In this document: in pieces, positions 1 to 6,406 of the stretch
Layout of the letters: every line of letters begins with the position of its first letter
Position numbering within the stretch: position 1 is the first letter of the stretch
From: JBCBZH01 sp039815415
GTDB lineage: Bacteria > Bacteroidota > Rhodothermia > Rhodothermales > Rubricoccaceae
Length of the DNA stretch: 6,406 bases
Direction of reading: 5' to 3'
NCBI GenBank assembly: GCA_039815415.1
Contig: JBCBZH010000255.1
Coordinates: 1-6,406, forward strand
The notes under the pieces: generated by a model
What the model was told of the DNA's origin: nothing
What the model saw: only the letters and a program-made list of their open reading frames with translations
The model's database searches: none
Translations under genes and position numbers: made by a program

Positions 1-1
1 C

Positions 2-787
2 GACGACGTCTCGCCGAGTGACTGGCTGGTTCTCAATGAGACCGCTGCACGAGCCATGGGCTGGACGCCAGACGAGGCGGTTGGGAAGCGCATGCGCATC
101 GTGGACCCAGGGAATGAGGCTAACAGCCCGGGATTCGCCGGTGTCATAGGCGGGGTGGTTGCCGACTATCACCATGGGTCCGCACGGGCGGAGATCCCTG
201 CGTCGACGTATTACTCGGCGAAGTCCGAGGACGTGGACGGACTCTACGTGATCTCGGATGTACTCGTGAAGCTGGAGCCCGGAGCGAGCCCAGATGTGCT
301 GGCTGCAATTCAGAGTGCCTGGCGTCAGGTGCTTCCAGATGAGCCTTTTGAAGCGTCGTTCTTGGATGATCAAGTCCAAGCGCAGTACGAGGCGGACCAA
401 CGCCTGGGGCGTGCGATGGGCGTGTTCGCGGGGCTCGCCATCCTGATCGCCTGTCTTGGGCTCCTCGGGCTGGCGGCGCTCTCGGCCCAGCAGCGCACCA
501 AGGAGGTCGGCGTCCGGAAGTCCCTCGGCGCAACCGTCGGGCAGATCACAGCCCTGCTGTCCGGAAGCCTCTTGCGACTGGTCGCCCTCGCCTTCGTCAT
601 CGCAGCCCCCATTGCCTACATCGCGCTGGGACGATGGCTCGAGGTGTTCGTCTACCGCATCGAGTTGGGAGCGGGGGCCTTCCTCGTGACCGGCGCGGCG
701 GTGTTCGTCATCGCGTTGGTGACCGTCAGCTCGCAGGCGTTCCGTGCCGCCACCGTGGATCCCGTTCGCGCCCTCCGCTCCGAATAG
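2..787 (+). CDS. FtsX/MacB-type ABC transporter permease A, C-terminal part (5' end outside window)
   Basis: This is the last 261 residues of an inner-membrane ABC permease. The frame is open from base 2, so the first ATG (base 56) is internal. The opening residues (LVLNETAARAMGW) align with FIVNETAANQLGW at residues 554-566 of the complete permease downstream, so about 545 residues lie upstream of the window. What remains is the end of the second periplasmic domain (SFLDDQVQAQYEAD) and the second FtsX domain. That domain has a membrane helix at roughly window residues 138-160, the cytoplasmic loop QQRTKEVGVRKSLGATVG that in this family contacts the ATPase, then two more helices and the end DPVRALRSE. 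The 81 residues after GATVG equal the tail length of permease B. The transported substrate cannot be told from sequence. Family assignment is firm; the role is not known. Confidence 0.93.
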   Translation, partial: DDVSPSDWLVLNETAARAMGWTPDEAVGKRMRIVDPGNEANSPGFAGVIGGVVADYHHGSARAEIPASTYYSAKSEDVDGLYVISDVLVKLEPGASPDVLAAIQSAWRQVLPDEPFEASFLDDQVQAQYEADQRLGRAMGVFAGLAILIACLGLLGLAALSAQQRTKEVGVRKSLGATVGQITALLSGSLLRLVALAFVIAAPIAYIALGRWLEVFVYRIELGAGAFLVTGAAVFVIALVTVSSQAFRAATVDPVRALRSE

Positions 788-800
788 TCGCCAGCTCGTT
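788..800 (+). repeat. Intergenic motif copy 1 (TCGCCAGCTCGTT)
   Basis: The motif begins directly after the TAG stop of permease A and ends 17 bases before the ATG of the next gene. It is identical over 13 bases to the copy at 4127-4139 and nearly identical to 1659-1670. Its position in every gap suggests a leader, processing or promoter element, but that is inference. Confidence 0.55.
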
Positions 801-817
801 CCCTTTCCTAATTCGTT

Positions 818-1648
818 ATGTCTGTCTCTCCGATTCTTGTCCTTCTGGTCGCGCTCGCGGCATCAGCGAACCCCTCGTACAGTGGAGATGGCTGGTGTGA
901 GGAGCTGGCATACGAGGCAACGTCCGATCAGGCGATGCATTGCGAGGTGCGGTCCTTCGCGCTCACCTCTAGGCCCAAGCTGCGCGTCGAGGCCGCACCG
1001 AACGGAAGCATCCACGCGAAAGGGCACCCACGCGACGACATCGAGGTGCTGGCTCGGGTGTGGACACGTGCTCGGACGGAGGCCCGAGCGCGTGCGCTTG
1101 CCGATGGGGTCACCATCCATACAGATGGGATGCTGCGCCACGAGCTGGCGCAGGAGCTCCACTCCAATGATCGTCCAAAGGACTACGTTGAGGTCAGTTA
1201 TCGCCTGGCCGTTCCACACGGGCAGGACCTGGATCTGACGGCTCTGAACGGAGGCATCCAGATTGAGGAGGTGCAGAGCCGGGTTCGATTCGAGTCGCTG
1301 AACGGCGGCGTCCGACTCTACGGACTCGGTGGTGACGTTCAGGGGCACACGCTCAACGGGCGGCTCCGTGTGCGGTTGACCGGAGACACGTGGCAGGGGC
1401 GCGGCCTCGATGCGACGACGACCAATGGGCGCGTGGAATTGGTTGTGCCGACCGGCTACTCCGCTGAGCTGGAGACGGGGACCGTCAACGGGCGGCTCCA
1501 GGTCGATCTCGGTGAACTCGGTGGCGACACCGCACAGTGGATCTCCAGGAAGGGGACTCGTCTGCTCGAGACCACCCTGGGGGAGGGGGGCTCTCCAGTT
1601 CGGGTGCGGACCACCAACGGCCGCGTTCAGATCGCTGCCAACCGCTAG
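818..1648 (+). CDS. Exported Asn-Gly repeat protein, DUF4097-like
   Basis: The product has 276 residues. Residues 1-17 form a short hydrophobic stretch ending in ASA, which fits a Sec signal peptide cleaved near residue 17, though its n-region lacks a positive charge. No further membrane helix is seen, so it is probably periplasmic or surface-located. The remainder is rich in beta-prone segments built around a recurring (L/T/V)NG(G/R)(I/V/L)x(V/L/I) unit. Its Asn residues lie at 62, 144, 162, 180, 203, 224 and 267, and the 144/162/180 set has exact 18-residue spacing. Such ladders are typical of DUF4097 (putative adhesin) proteins, which are thought to fold as beta-solenoids; their biochemical role is unknown. 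Cys27 and Cys42 could form a disulfide. ATG 818 is chosen because it precedes the signal peptide; no Shine-Dalgarno sequence is present. It lies 30 bases after permease A, so co-transcription is likely. DUF4097 membership is from recall of the repeat style, not a search. Confidence 0.8.
   Translation: MSVSPILVLLVALAASANPSYSGDGWCEELAYEATSDQAMHCEVRSFALTSRPKLRVEAAPNGSIHAKGHPRDDIEVLARVWTRARTEARARALADGVTIHTDGMLRHELAQELHSNDRPKDYVEVSYRLAVPHGQDLDLTALNGGIQIEEVQSRVRFESLNGGVRLYGLGGDVQGHTLNGRLRVRLTGDTWQGRGLDATTTNGRVELVVPTGYSAELETGTVNGRLQVDLGELGGDTAQWISRKGTRLLETTLGEGGSPVRVRTTNGRVQIAANR
1353..1499 (+). repeat. Direct repeat of 15 bases inside the Asn-Gly repeat gene
   Basis: TCAACGGGCGGCTCC occurs at 1353-1367 and again, exactly, at 1485-1499. 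The copies are 132 bases (44 codons) apart and in the same frame, each encoding NGRL. Identity at the DNA level suggests that part of the repeat ladder arose by internal duplication or gene conversion rather than by protein-level convergence. Confidence 0.6.
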
Positions 1649-1658
1649 GTCCACGTTC

Positions 1659-1670
1659 TCGCCAGCGCGT
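1659..1670 (+). repeat. Intergenic motif copy 2 (TCGCCAGCGCGT)
   Basis: This copy matches the motif at 788-800 and 4127-4139 with one mismatch over 12 bases. It starts 10 bases after the stop of the exported protein. Here 75 bases separate it from the next start, against 17 and 19 for the other copies. It shows that the motif is not merely the duplicated 3' end of a permease gene, because the upstream gene here is not a permease. Confidence 0.45.
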
Positions 1671-1679
1671 CACCGGCTC

Positions 1680-1696
1680 GGATCGCCGCCCGATCC
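1680..1696 (+). other. Small perfect hairpin in the 97-base gap
   Basis: GGATCG at 1680-1685 and CGATCC at 1691-1696 can pair as a 6-bp stem around the 5-base loop CCGCC. No T-run follows, so it is not a canonical intrinsic terminator. It could be a processing or attenuation structure between the exported-protein gene and permease B, or chance in GC-rich DNA. It lies in the longest gap of the window (1649-1745), where I see no small gene and no clear promoter. Confidence 0.3.
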
Positions 1697-1745
1697 CTGC
1701 TCTCTGCTCGATTACAGCTGTTCTCTCGTTCTCATCCCGCCAAAC

Positions 1746-4115
1746 ATGCTCAAGAACTACTTCAAGGTTGCGCTGCGCTCAATACTGAAGCGCCCGGGGA
1801 CGACGGCCATCAATGTGACTGGGCTGGGAGTCGGGCTGGCGTGTGCCATCCTCGTGCTGAGCTACATCCAGACGGAGCGCGCGTACGATCGTTTTCATGA
1901 CAACGCTGACCGCATCTACCGTGTGGTCAAGCACGAGCCGAACAACGTGTTCCAAGGTGTGGATCGGTATGGCGTTACGCCAGCAGGGATGGGTCCGCAC
2001 CTCCGGAACGCCGCAGGTGTGGAGACCGCCAGCACCTTCTCGCAGCGCCCGAGTCTTCTCCAGCGGGGCGAAGATGGGTTTGTAGAGACAGGTGTCCTCG
2101 CCGATCCTCATTTCTTCGATGTCTTCTCGTTTCCGCTTCTGCGCGGGGACCCGGCAACGGCTCTGGACGATCCTGATGCCGTGGTGCTGACGGCATCGAT
2201 GGCTGAGAAGCTGTTTGGGAATGCGGACCCCATCGGACAGACGGTGCGGTTCGACGACCGGGCAGACTACACCGTGACCGGCATCGCTGCGGAGCCGCCC
2301 GAAACGTCGCACTTCTCGTTCGCCTTCGTTCGGTCCATCCTTTCCGACGCGTACTACCAAGACAATCTGGGAAGCTGGACGAGCAGCAGTTGGTCGAACT
2401 ACGTCGTTCTGGAACCGGGGCATGAGGTGGCGGCACTGGAAGCTCACCTTGTCAGCTTGATGGAGGTCCATCAGCCCGAGGCCATCGGGGAGACGCAGTA
2501 TGTGATGCAGCCGATCACAGCCATTCATCTTGGCGACCCCGTCAACTTTGGTACCGGGGAGCCGGTGGATGTGCGTTTGCTCTACTTGTTCGGAGCCATT
2601 GCGCTTGTGATCCTGCTGCTGGCGTGTGTCAACTACACCAACTTGGCTGTGGCACGCTCAACGTTGCGAGCGCGGGAAGTCGGCGTGCGAAAAGTGCTCG
2701 GAGGGCGGCCTCGCCAGCTCGCAGGGCAATACCTCGGAGAGTCGATCGTGACCGCGTTTCTGGCGCTGGGGGTAGGGTTCGGGCTAGCGGCCTTGGCCCG
2801 TCCGGCGTTTGCGTTGTGGTTGGAGCGAGACCTCGTGCTGGGTGGGCCAATGGGGTGGCCGTTCTTTGTTGTCATGCTCGGGGGCACGCTCGTGGTAGGA
2901 ATTCTGGCGGGTGCCTACCCGGCGTATGTGCTTGCGCGGGTTCGGCCTTCTGAGGCCCTTGGAAGTGGGGAGGCTCCCCTCGGGCGTGCTCGCCTTCGAG
3001 CCTTGTTGGTGGTGGGGCAGTATGCCGCAGCCATCGGACTCGTCATCGGCAGCCTGGTCATCTATCAGCAGATGGCATTCATCCAGAGCCAACCCCTCGG
3101 CTTCGACAAGGAACACGTCGTAGGGCTTCGGCTGCGGGGGGTGGATGTGCAGCAGGAGCTTCCAGGGTTTCGTGCAGCGCTTGCTGAGGTTCCGGGTGTG
3201 GTCCGTGTCTCTGGGGCGACGGACTTGCCGACGAACATCCGTGCAAGCTCGACGCTGGCAGCGTGGGAGGGCCATCCGGAAGTGGAAGGGGAAGAGTTCC
3301 CGATCTATCAGGTGTTCGTGGACCACGAGTTCTTCGAGGTCTACAACATGTCTCTGGCTTCTGGGCGTTCGTTCCGACCGACGCCTGCCGATAGTTCGGG
3401 AGCGTTCATCGTCAATGAGACGGCGGCCAATCAGCTCGGCTGGACGACGGAGACCGCCGTCGGGAAGACCGTTCAATGGGGGGAGCAGGATGTCCCGGTT
3501 GTGGGTGTTGTGGAGGATTTCCACATGCACGCCATGCATCTTCCCATTGCACCGCTCTTGATCGGCTACGCTCCGAACTGGGTGAATCAGGTCTCGATCC
3601 GAGTGGCATCAAGCGATCTCCCTGAAACCCTGGCTGGGATTGAGGCTGCGTGGGCCGAGCGCTCTCCGTACCCCTTCGAGGTGACTTTCCTCGACGAAGA
3701 GTTCGACGCGCTCTACAAGGCGGAGGCGAAGCTGGGGCAAGGCATCGGCTACTTCACGATCATTGCGCTCTTCGTGGCCTGTCTCGGCCTCTTCGGGCTG
3801 GCGACCCATGCCGCCGAACAGCGGACACGTGAGATTGGCATCCGAAAGGTGTTGGGCGCCAGCGTAGCTGGCCTCGTCGGGCTGATGTCGCGCGGATTCC
3901 TCAAGCTCGTTGGGCTGGCCTTCCTGATCGCCGCCCCCGTGGCCTACGTGAGCGCAGCACGGTGGCTGGATGGCTTCGCATACCGCACGGACCTCGGGGT
4001 GGGAGTGTTTGTGCTCGCGGGTGGACTGGCCTTGGTCGTCGCGCTAGTGACCGTCGGTGGGCATGCCTTGCGTGCGGCGCTCTCTGACCCCGTCCGAGCG
4101 CTCCGCTCGGATTGA
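1746..4115 (+). CDS. FtsX/MacB-type ABC transporter permease B, complete
   Basis: The product is a complete 789-residue inner-membrane permease of the duplicated type. Helix 1 lies at about 22-42, then comes a periplasmic MacB-like domain (about 45-270; DRFHDNADRIYRV at 48-60, LFGNADPIGQTV at 157-168). The first FtsX domain has helices near 278-298, 335-356 and 373-395, with coupling loop REVGVRKVLGG at 310-320. Helix 5 (about 418-440) opens the second half: a second periplasmic domain (about 445-660) and the second FtsX domain with helices near 665-687, 712-735 and 752-775 and loop REIGIRKVLGAS at 695-706. It ends DPVRALRSD. ATG 1746 is chosen because MLKNYFKVALRS is the usual family start; the frame is open back to 1410, but that part overlaps the exported-protein gene and looks like noise. 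An ATPase partner is expected but not in the window. The substrate is unknown; MacB relatives export drugs or peptides and LolCDE moves lipoproteins, but neither role can be assigned here. Confidence 0.95.
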   Translation: MLKNYFKVALRSILKRPGTTAINVTGLGVGLACAILVLSYIQTERAYDRFHDNADRIYRVVKHEPNNVFQGVDRYGVTPAGMGPHLRNAAGVETASTFSQRPSLLQRGEDGFVETGVLADPHFFDVFSFPLLRGDPATALDDPDAVVLTASMAEKLFGNADPIGQTVRFDDRADYTVTGIAAEPPETSHFSFAFVRSILSDAYYQDNLGSWTSSSWSNYVVLEPGHEVAALEAHLVSLMEVHQPEAIGETQYVMQPITAIHLGDPVNFGTGEPVDVRLLYLFGAIALVILLLACVNYTNLAVARSTLRAREVGVRKVLGGRPRQLAGQYLGESIVTAFLALGVGFGLAALARPAFALWLERDLVLGGPMGWPFFVVMLGGTLVVGILAGAYPAYVLARVRPSEALGSGEAPLGRARLRALLVVGQYAAAIGLVIGSLVIYQQMAFIQSQPLGFDKEHVVGLRLRGVDVQQELPGFRAALAEVPGVVRVSGATDLPTNIRASSTLAAWEGHPEVEGEEFPIYQVFVDHEFFEVYNMSLASGRSFRPTPADSSGAFIVNETAANQLGWTTETAVGKTVQWGEQDVPVVGVVEDFHMHAMHLPIAPLLIGYAPNWVNQVSIRVASSDLPETLAGIEAAWAERSPYPFEVTFLDEEFDALYKAEAKLGQGIGYFTIIALFVACLGLFGLATHAAEQRTREIGIRKVLGASVAGLVGLMSRGFLKLVGLAFLIAAPVAYVSAARWLDGFAYRTDLGVGVFVLAGGLALVVALVTVGGHALRAALSDPVRALRSD

Positions 4116-4126
4116 TGGATCTCGTC

Positions 4127-4139
4127 TCGCCAGCTCGTT
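4127..4139 (+). repeat. Intergenic motif copy 3 (TCGCCAGCTCGTT)
   Basis: This copy is identical over 13 bases to 788-800; the two bases before it (TC) are shared with the copy in the 97-base gap. It begins 11 bases after the stop of permease B and ends 19 bases before the ATG at 4159. It lies downstream of a permease, like copy 1, so shared descent of the permease 3' ends is one explanation for those two copies. Confidence 0.55.
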
Positions 4140-4158
4140 TCGTTTTACCCGTCTTGTC

Positions 4159-6384
4159 ATGTTGAGAACCGATCTCCTCGTCGCCCTTCGCCAGCTCAAG
4201 CACCATCTGGGCTACGCGGCTCTCAACATCGCCGGGCTGGCGGTCGGGCTGGCGTGCTGCCTGCTGATTCTGCTGTTCGTGCGGGATGAGCTGTCGTTCG
4301 ACACCACGCACCCGGAAGTGGACCGGCTCTTCAGAGTGGAACGCGATGTAACGGTTGGGTCCTCAGCGGGTGCTGAGCTTCAGCGTAGGGCGAGTATCCA
4401 ATCTCCAATTGCAGAGGAGGCGATCCCGCAGGTAGCGGGGGTTGAGTCTGTGATGCGCCTAGCGCGTGTAGATGAGCCCCTCGTCGTTCGCGGAGATGTG
4501 CGGTTGAAGGAAGACCGGTTTCTCTACGCCGACCCGTCTTTGTTCTCGATGCTGGATACTGAAGTGGTGCGCGGGAGCGTGGCAGACCTCTCAAGACCCA
4601 ACACGCTCATTCTGGACGAGCCTACAGCGTCCACTTACTTCGGCGATGCGGATCCAGTGGGGGAGACGATGGACATCCGGATTCAGGCGGGCGATTCCCT
4701 TCAGGTCTTTGAGGTTGTTGGTGTAATGCGCGAGATGCCTCGAACGGCTCACGTCTACGGAGATATCGTGGCATCCTATGCATCTCGACCAGTCGACCCT
4801 GACATGCAGTGGTTCAAGACTGCTAGCACGTACGTGCGTCTTGAGGACGGCGTAGATCCAACGCGGGTTGCAGCAAGCCTCGAGGCGGTTCTCGACCGGA
4901 TTCGGGCGGCCAGCGACGAGCGCACGGTCATTGAAGCGGAGACACACCTCGTGCCGGTGAAGGACATTCATCTTCGCAGCGTGGCCGAGGGCGAAATCGA
5001 GCCTCAGGGAGACATCCGCTACGTGTGGCTGTTCTCTGCCATCGCGCTGGCGATTCTCCTCATCGCCGGGATCAACTACATGAACCTCGCTACGGTCCAT
5101 GGAGCCCGTCGGGCGAGGGAGGTCGGCGTGCGAAAAGCCATCGGGGCTGGGAAAGGGCAACTCGTCCGACAGTTCCTGAGTGAGTCGTTCGTTGTGACAC
5201 TGGCGGCGCTTGTGCTCGCCCTTGGCCTCGTACAGCTCACCCTTCCGTGGTTCGGAGAGTGGATGTCCCGGTCCCTGTCGATCCCGTTCGCAGAGCTATG
5301 GCTATGGGGTGTGCTGGTCGGAACTGTCCTGATACTTAGTGTTGGGGCTGGCAGCTATCCAGCGTTCGTGTTGTCTGCCGTTCAGGCTCAGTCTGCGCTC
5401 AAGGGAAAGGCGCGCACGATTTCGAATACGACCCTTCGAAAGATCCTCGTCGCTGGCCAGTTCACCGCCACCGTTGCGTTGATCGTCTGCACCATAGGAA
5501 TCCACCGCCAACTCGCCTATGTCCAGGACACGCGCCTCGGGTTCGACCCAGAGCAGACGCTGATCCTTGAGGCGAGCGGTGCCTTTGATGCAGACGGTGC
5601 CGTGTTCAAGCAAGCAGCGGAGGGCATTCCTGGCGTGCAGCAGATTGCCTACGGGTCTGGGGTGCCAGGCAAGCCGAGCGGGATTCGCTTCTACCGATCA
5701 ACAGACATTGAAGGCCAGGAAAGCACGGAGGAGCGGGCCGTTGTGTTCGACTGGCTATCGGTGGGAGCAGACTATGCCTCCGTCCTCGACCTTGGGCTAG
5801 TGGAGGGACGCGGCTTCTCCGCCGATCGTCCATCTGACATCGGCACCACGGTTCTCGTCAACGAGACGGCCGTACAGTCTTTGGGGTGGGAGGACCCTGT
5901 TGGCAAGACGATGGGATCTGGCGAGAATCAGGTCACGGTCGTGGGTGTGGTCCAGGACTTTCACCTCGCCGACATGCGGACGGAAATCGGTCCCATGCTG
6001 ATCGACTATGATCCCGAGGCCACCGGATACGCAGTTCTCAAACTCAGCGCAGCCAACTTGTCGGAGACGCTGGCTGCCATTGAGGCGGCCTGGGATGCCT
6101 CGGCTCCGGAGCACCTCTTCGACGCCTTATTCCTCGACGACCACTTCGCGGCCATGTACCGCGCCGAGATGCTGGTCGGGCAGGTGTTCTTCGCGTTCTC
6201 CTTACTAGCGATCCTCGTCGCGTGTCTCGGCCTTTTCGGGCTGGCGATGCTGGCCGCCGAGCAGCGCACCAAGGAGATCGGGGTGCGCAAGGTGCTCGGA
6301 GCGAGCGTGGCCTCGCGTCGCTCGTCAACGCCGTGCAGATCTTTGCCTTGGAACCAGTCTTCTCCAAGCTGGCACGATGGTTGA
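4159..6384 (+). CDS. FtsX/MacB-type ABC transporter permease C, C-terminus replaced
   Basis: The frame gives 741 residues, of which about 718 follow the family. Helix 1 is at about 20-41, followed by a periplasmic domain with VRDELSFD at 41-48 and FGDADPVGETM at 161-171. The first FtsX domain (about 285-405) carries the coupling loop REVGVRKAIGAGKGQ. A helix at about 428-448 opens the second half, with periplasmic VNETAVQSLGW at 567-577. The second FtsX domain begins with a helix near 675-697 and loop EQRTKEIGVRKVLGASVA ending at residue 718. Permeases A and B have 81 more residues here, including two helices. In C the next 23 residues (SRRSSTPCRSLPW...) are polar, resemble nothing in the family and run to a TGA at 6382. 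About 799 residues would be expected. ATG 4159 is chosen by alignment with permease B; the frame is open back to 4057, but that part overlaps the end of B. The gap to B is 43 bases, so one transcript is likely. As drawn, the protein is unlikely to work. Confidence 0.88.
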   Translation: MLRTDLLVALRQLKHHLGYAALNIAGLAVGLACCLLILLFVRDELSFDTTHPEVDRLFRVERDVTVGSSAGAELQRRASIQSPIAEEAIPQVAGVESVMRLARVDEPLVVRGDVRLKEDRFLYADPSLFSMLDTEVVRGSVADLSRPNTLILDEPTASTYFGDADPVGETMDIRIQAGDSLQVFEVVGVMREMPRTAHVYGDIVASYASRPVDPDMQWFKTASTYVRLEDGVDPTRVAASLEAVLDRIRAASDERTVIEAETHLVPVKDIHLRSVAEGEIEPQGDIRYVWLFSAIALAILLIAGINYMNLATVHGARRAREVGVRKAIGAGKGQLVRQFLSESFVVTLAALVLALGLVQLTLPWFGEWMSRSLSIPFAELWLWGVLVGTVLILSVGAGSYPAFVLSAVQAQSALKGKARTISNTTLRKILVAGQFTATVALIVCTIGIHRQLAYVQDTRLGFDPEQTLILEASGAFDADGAVFKQAAEGIPGVQQIAYGSGVPGKPSGIRFYRSTDIEGQESTEERAVVFDWLSVGADYASVLDLGLVEGRGFSADRPSDIGTTVLVNETAVQSLGWEDPVGKTMGSGENQVTVVGVVQDFHLADMRTEIGPMLIDYDPEATGYAVLKLSAANLSETLAAIEAAWDASAPEHLFDALFLDDHFAAMYRAEMLVGQVFFAFSLLAILVACLGLFGLAMLAAEQRTKEIGVRKVLGASVASRRSSTPCRSLPWNQSSPSWHDG

Positions 6385-6406
6385 CGAATTACGAGTGTCA
6401 CAAGAC
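6312..6406 (+). other. Foreign-looking partial coding frame, tentatively anoctamin/TMEM16-like
   Basis: From 6312 the frame two bases ahead of permease C is open to the window end and reads LASLVNAVQIFALEP, VFSK, then LARWLTNYECHKT. In this frame 24 of 31 codons end in G or C, against 13 of 23 in the permease frame to its stop and 12 of 32 in the third frame, so it has the strongest coding signature. GC falls from 42 of 60 bases in 6241-6300 to 45 of 86 in 6321-6406. The pattern (N-A-x-Q-I, then W-L-T-x-x-E-x-H-K/R-T) resembles, from memory, the stretch before the ENHRT/EYE segment of eukaryotic anoctamins. About 31 residues are too few for certainty. Most likely a chimeric join; a eukaryotic sequence in the same sample would explain it. 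Confidence 0.4.

Noticed and set aside
788..817. Possible Bacteroidota-type promoter (TAnnTTTG) in the first gap
   Set aside because: TAATTCG at 809-815 is a poor match and lies too close to the start codon; no -33 element can be placed with confidence.
863..1654. Long antisense open frame (263 residues) opposite the exported-protein gene
   Set aside because: It has no signal peptide, domain or repeat structure, and long antisense frames are common in GC-rich DNA. The + strand frame has a signal peptide and a clear repeat pattern.
1410..1745. 112-residue N-terminal extension of permease B
   Set aside because: It overlaps the exported-protein gene in another frame, has no family resemblance, and the usual family start (MLKNYFKVALRS) is at 1746.
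1779..3539. Antisense open frames of about 250 residues at 1779-2528 and 2784-3539 opposite permease B
   Set aside because: They mirror a well-supported membrane protein gene, are rich in Arg, His and Pro, and show no recognisable domain.
4057..4158. 34-residue N-terminal extension of permease C
   Set aside because: It overlaps the end of permease B and is Arg/Ser-rich out-of-frame sequence; ATG 4159 gives the normal family N-terminus.
4606..4629. LILDEPTA in permease C, which looks like the Walker B/D-loop region of an ABC ATPase
   Set aside because: It aligns with VVLTASMA in permease B, a normal part of the periplasmic domain. There is no Walker A, no LSGGQ signature, and it continues with the family's FGDADPVGET segment. 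The likeness is chance.
6223..6247. Near-identical 25-base block shared with 3780-3804, considered as a mobile or recombination repeat
   Set aside because: It encodes the conserved CLGLFGLA helix in both permeases; the 24/25 identity is explained by paralogy, though it could still mislead assembly.

Overview
The window is a GC-rich bacterial stretch with every gene on the + strand. It holds three large FtsX/MacB-type ABC transporter permeases, of which the first lacks its N-terminal part and the third lacks its proper C-terminus. A secreted protein with repeated Asn-Gly motifs (DUF4097-like) sits between the first two. The permease N-terminus (an LKNYFKVALRS-type start, one membrane helix, then a DRFHDNADRIYRV-type segment) is the kind common in Bacteroidota and relatives. 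High GC, coding gaps of only 30-97 bases and the lack of Shine-Dalgarno sequences make a Rhodothermota-like (Rhodothermales) bacterium my best guess. This placement is inference, not proof.

Layout: 2-787 is the C-terminal third of permease A. Bases 818-1648 encode the exported repeat protein. Bases 1746-4115 encode the complete 789-residue permease B. From 4159 runs permease C, which follows the family closely up to about base 6312 and then stops matching it. No gap exceeds 97 bases. All three gaps carry a near-identical element (TCGCCAGCTCGTT or one mismatch) just after the upstream stop codon. All three starts have pyrimidine-rich leaders.

How they fit together: FtsX/MacB permeases usually work with a cytoplasmic ATPase, and often move lipoproteins, peptides, antibiotics or mechanical signals across the envelope. 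Neither an ATPase nor a periplasmic adaptor is visible here, so the cluster is a row of permeases whose partners lie outside the window or elsewhere in the genome. The exported protein could act at the cell surface with them, but only its position suggests this.

The oddest part is the last ~95 bases. Permease C should have about 81 more residues, as A and B both do. Instead the sequence changes reading frame and base composition. The frame with the best coding signature reads SLVNAVQIFALEP...LARWLTNYECHKT, which resembles from memory the conserved segment of eukaryotic anoctamin/TMEM16 proteins. The likeliest explanation is a chimeric join near a contig end; a real rearrangement or fusion is less likely but checkable. 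Apart from this, I see no clearly new biological system in the window.
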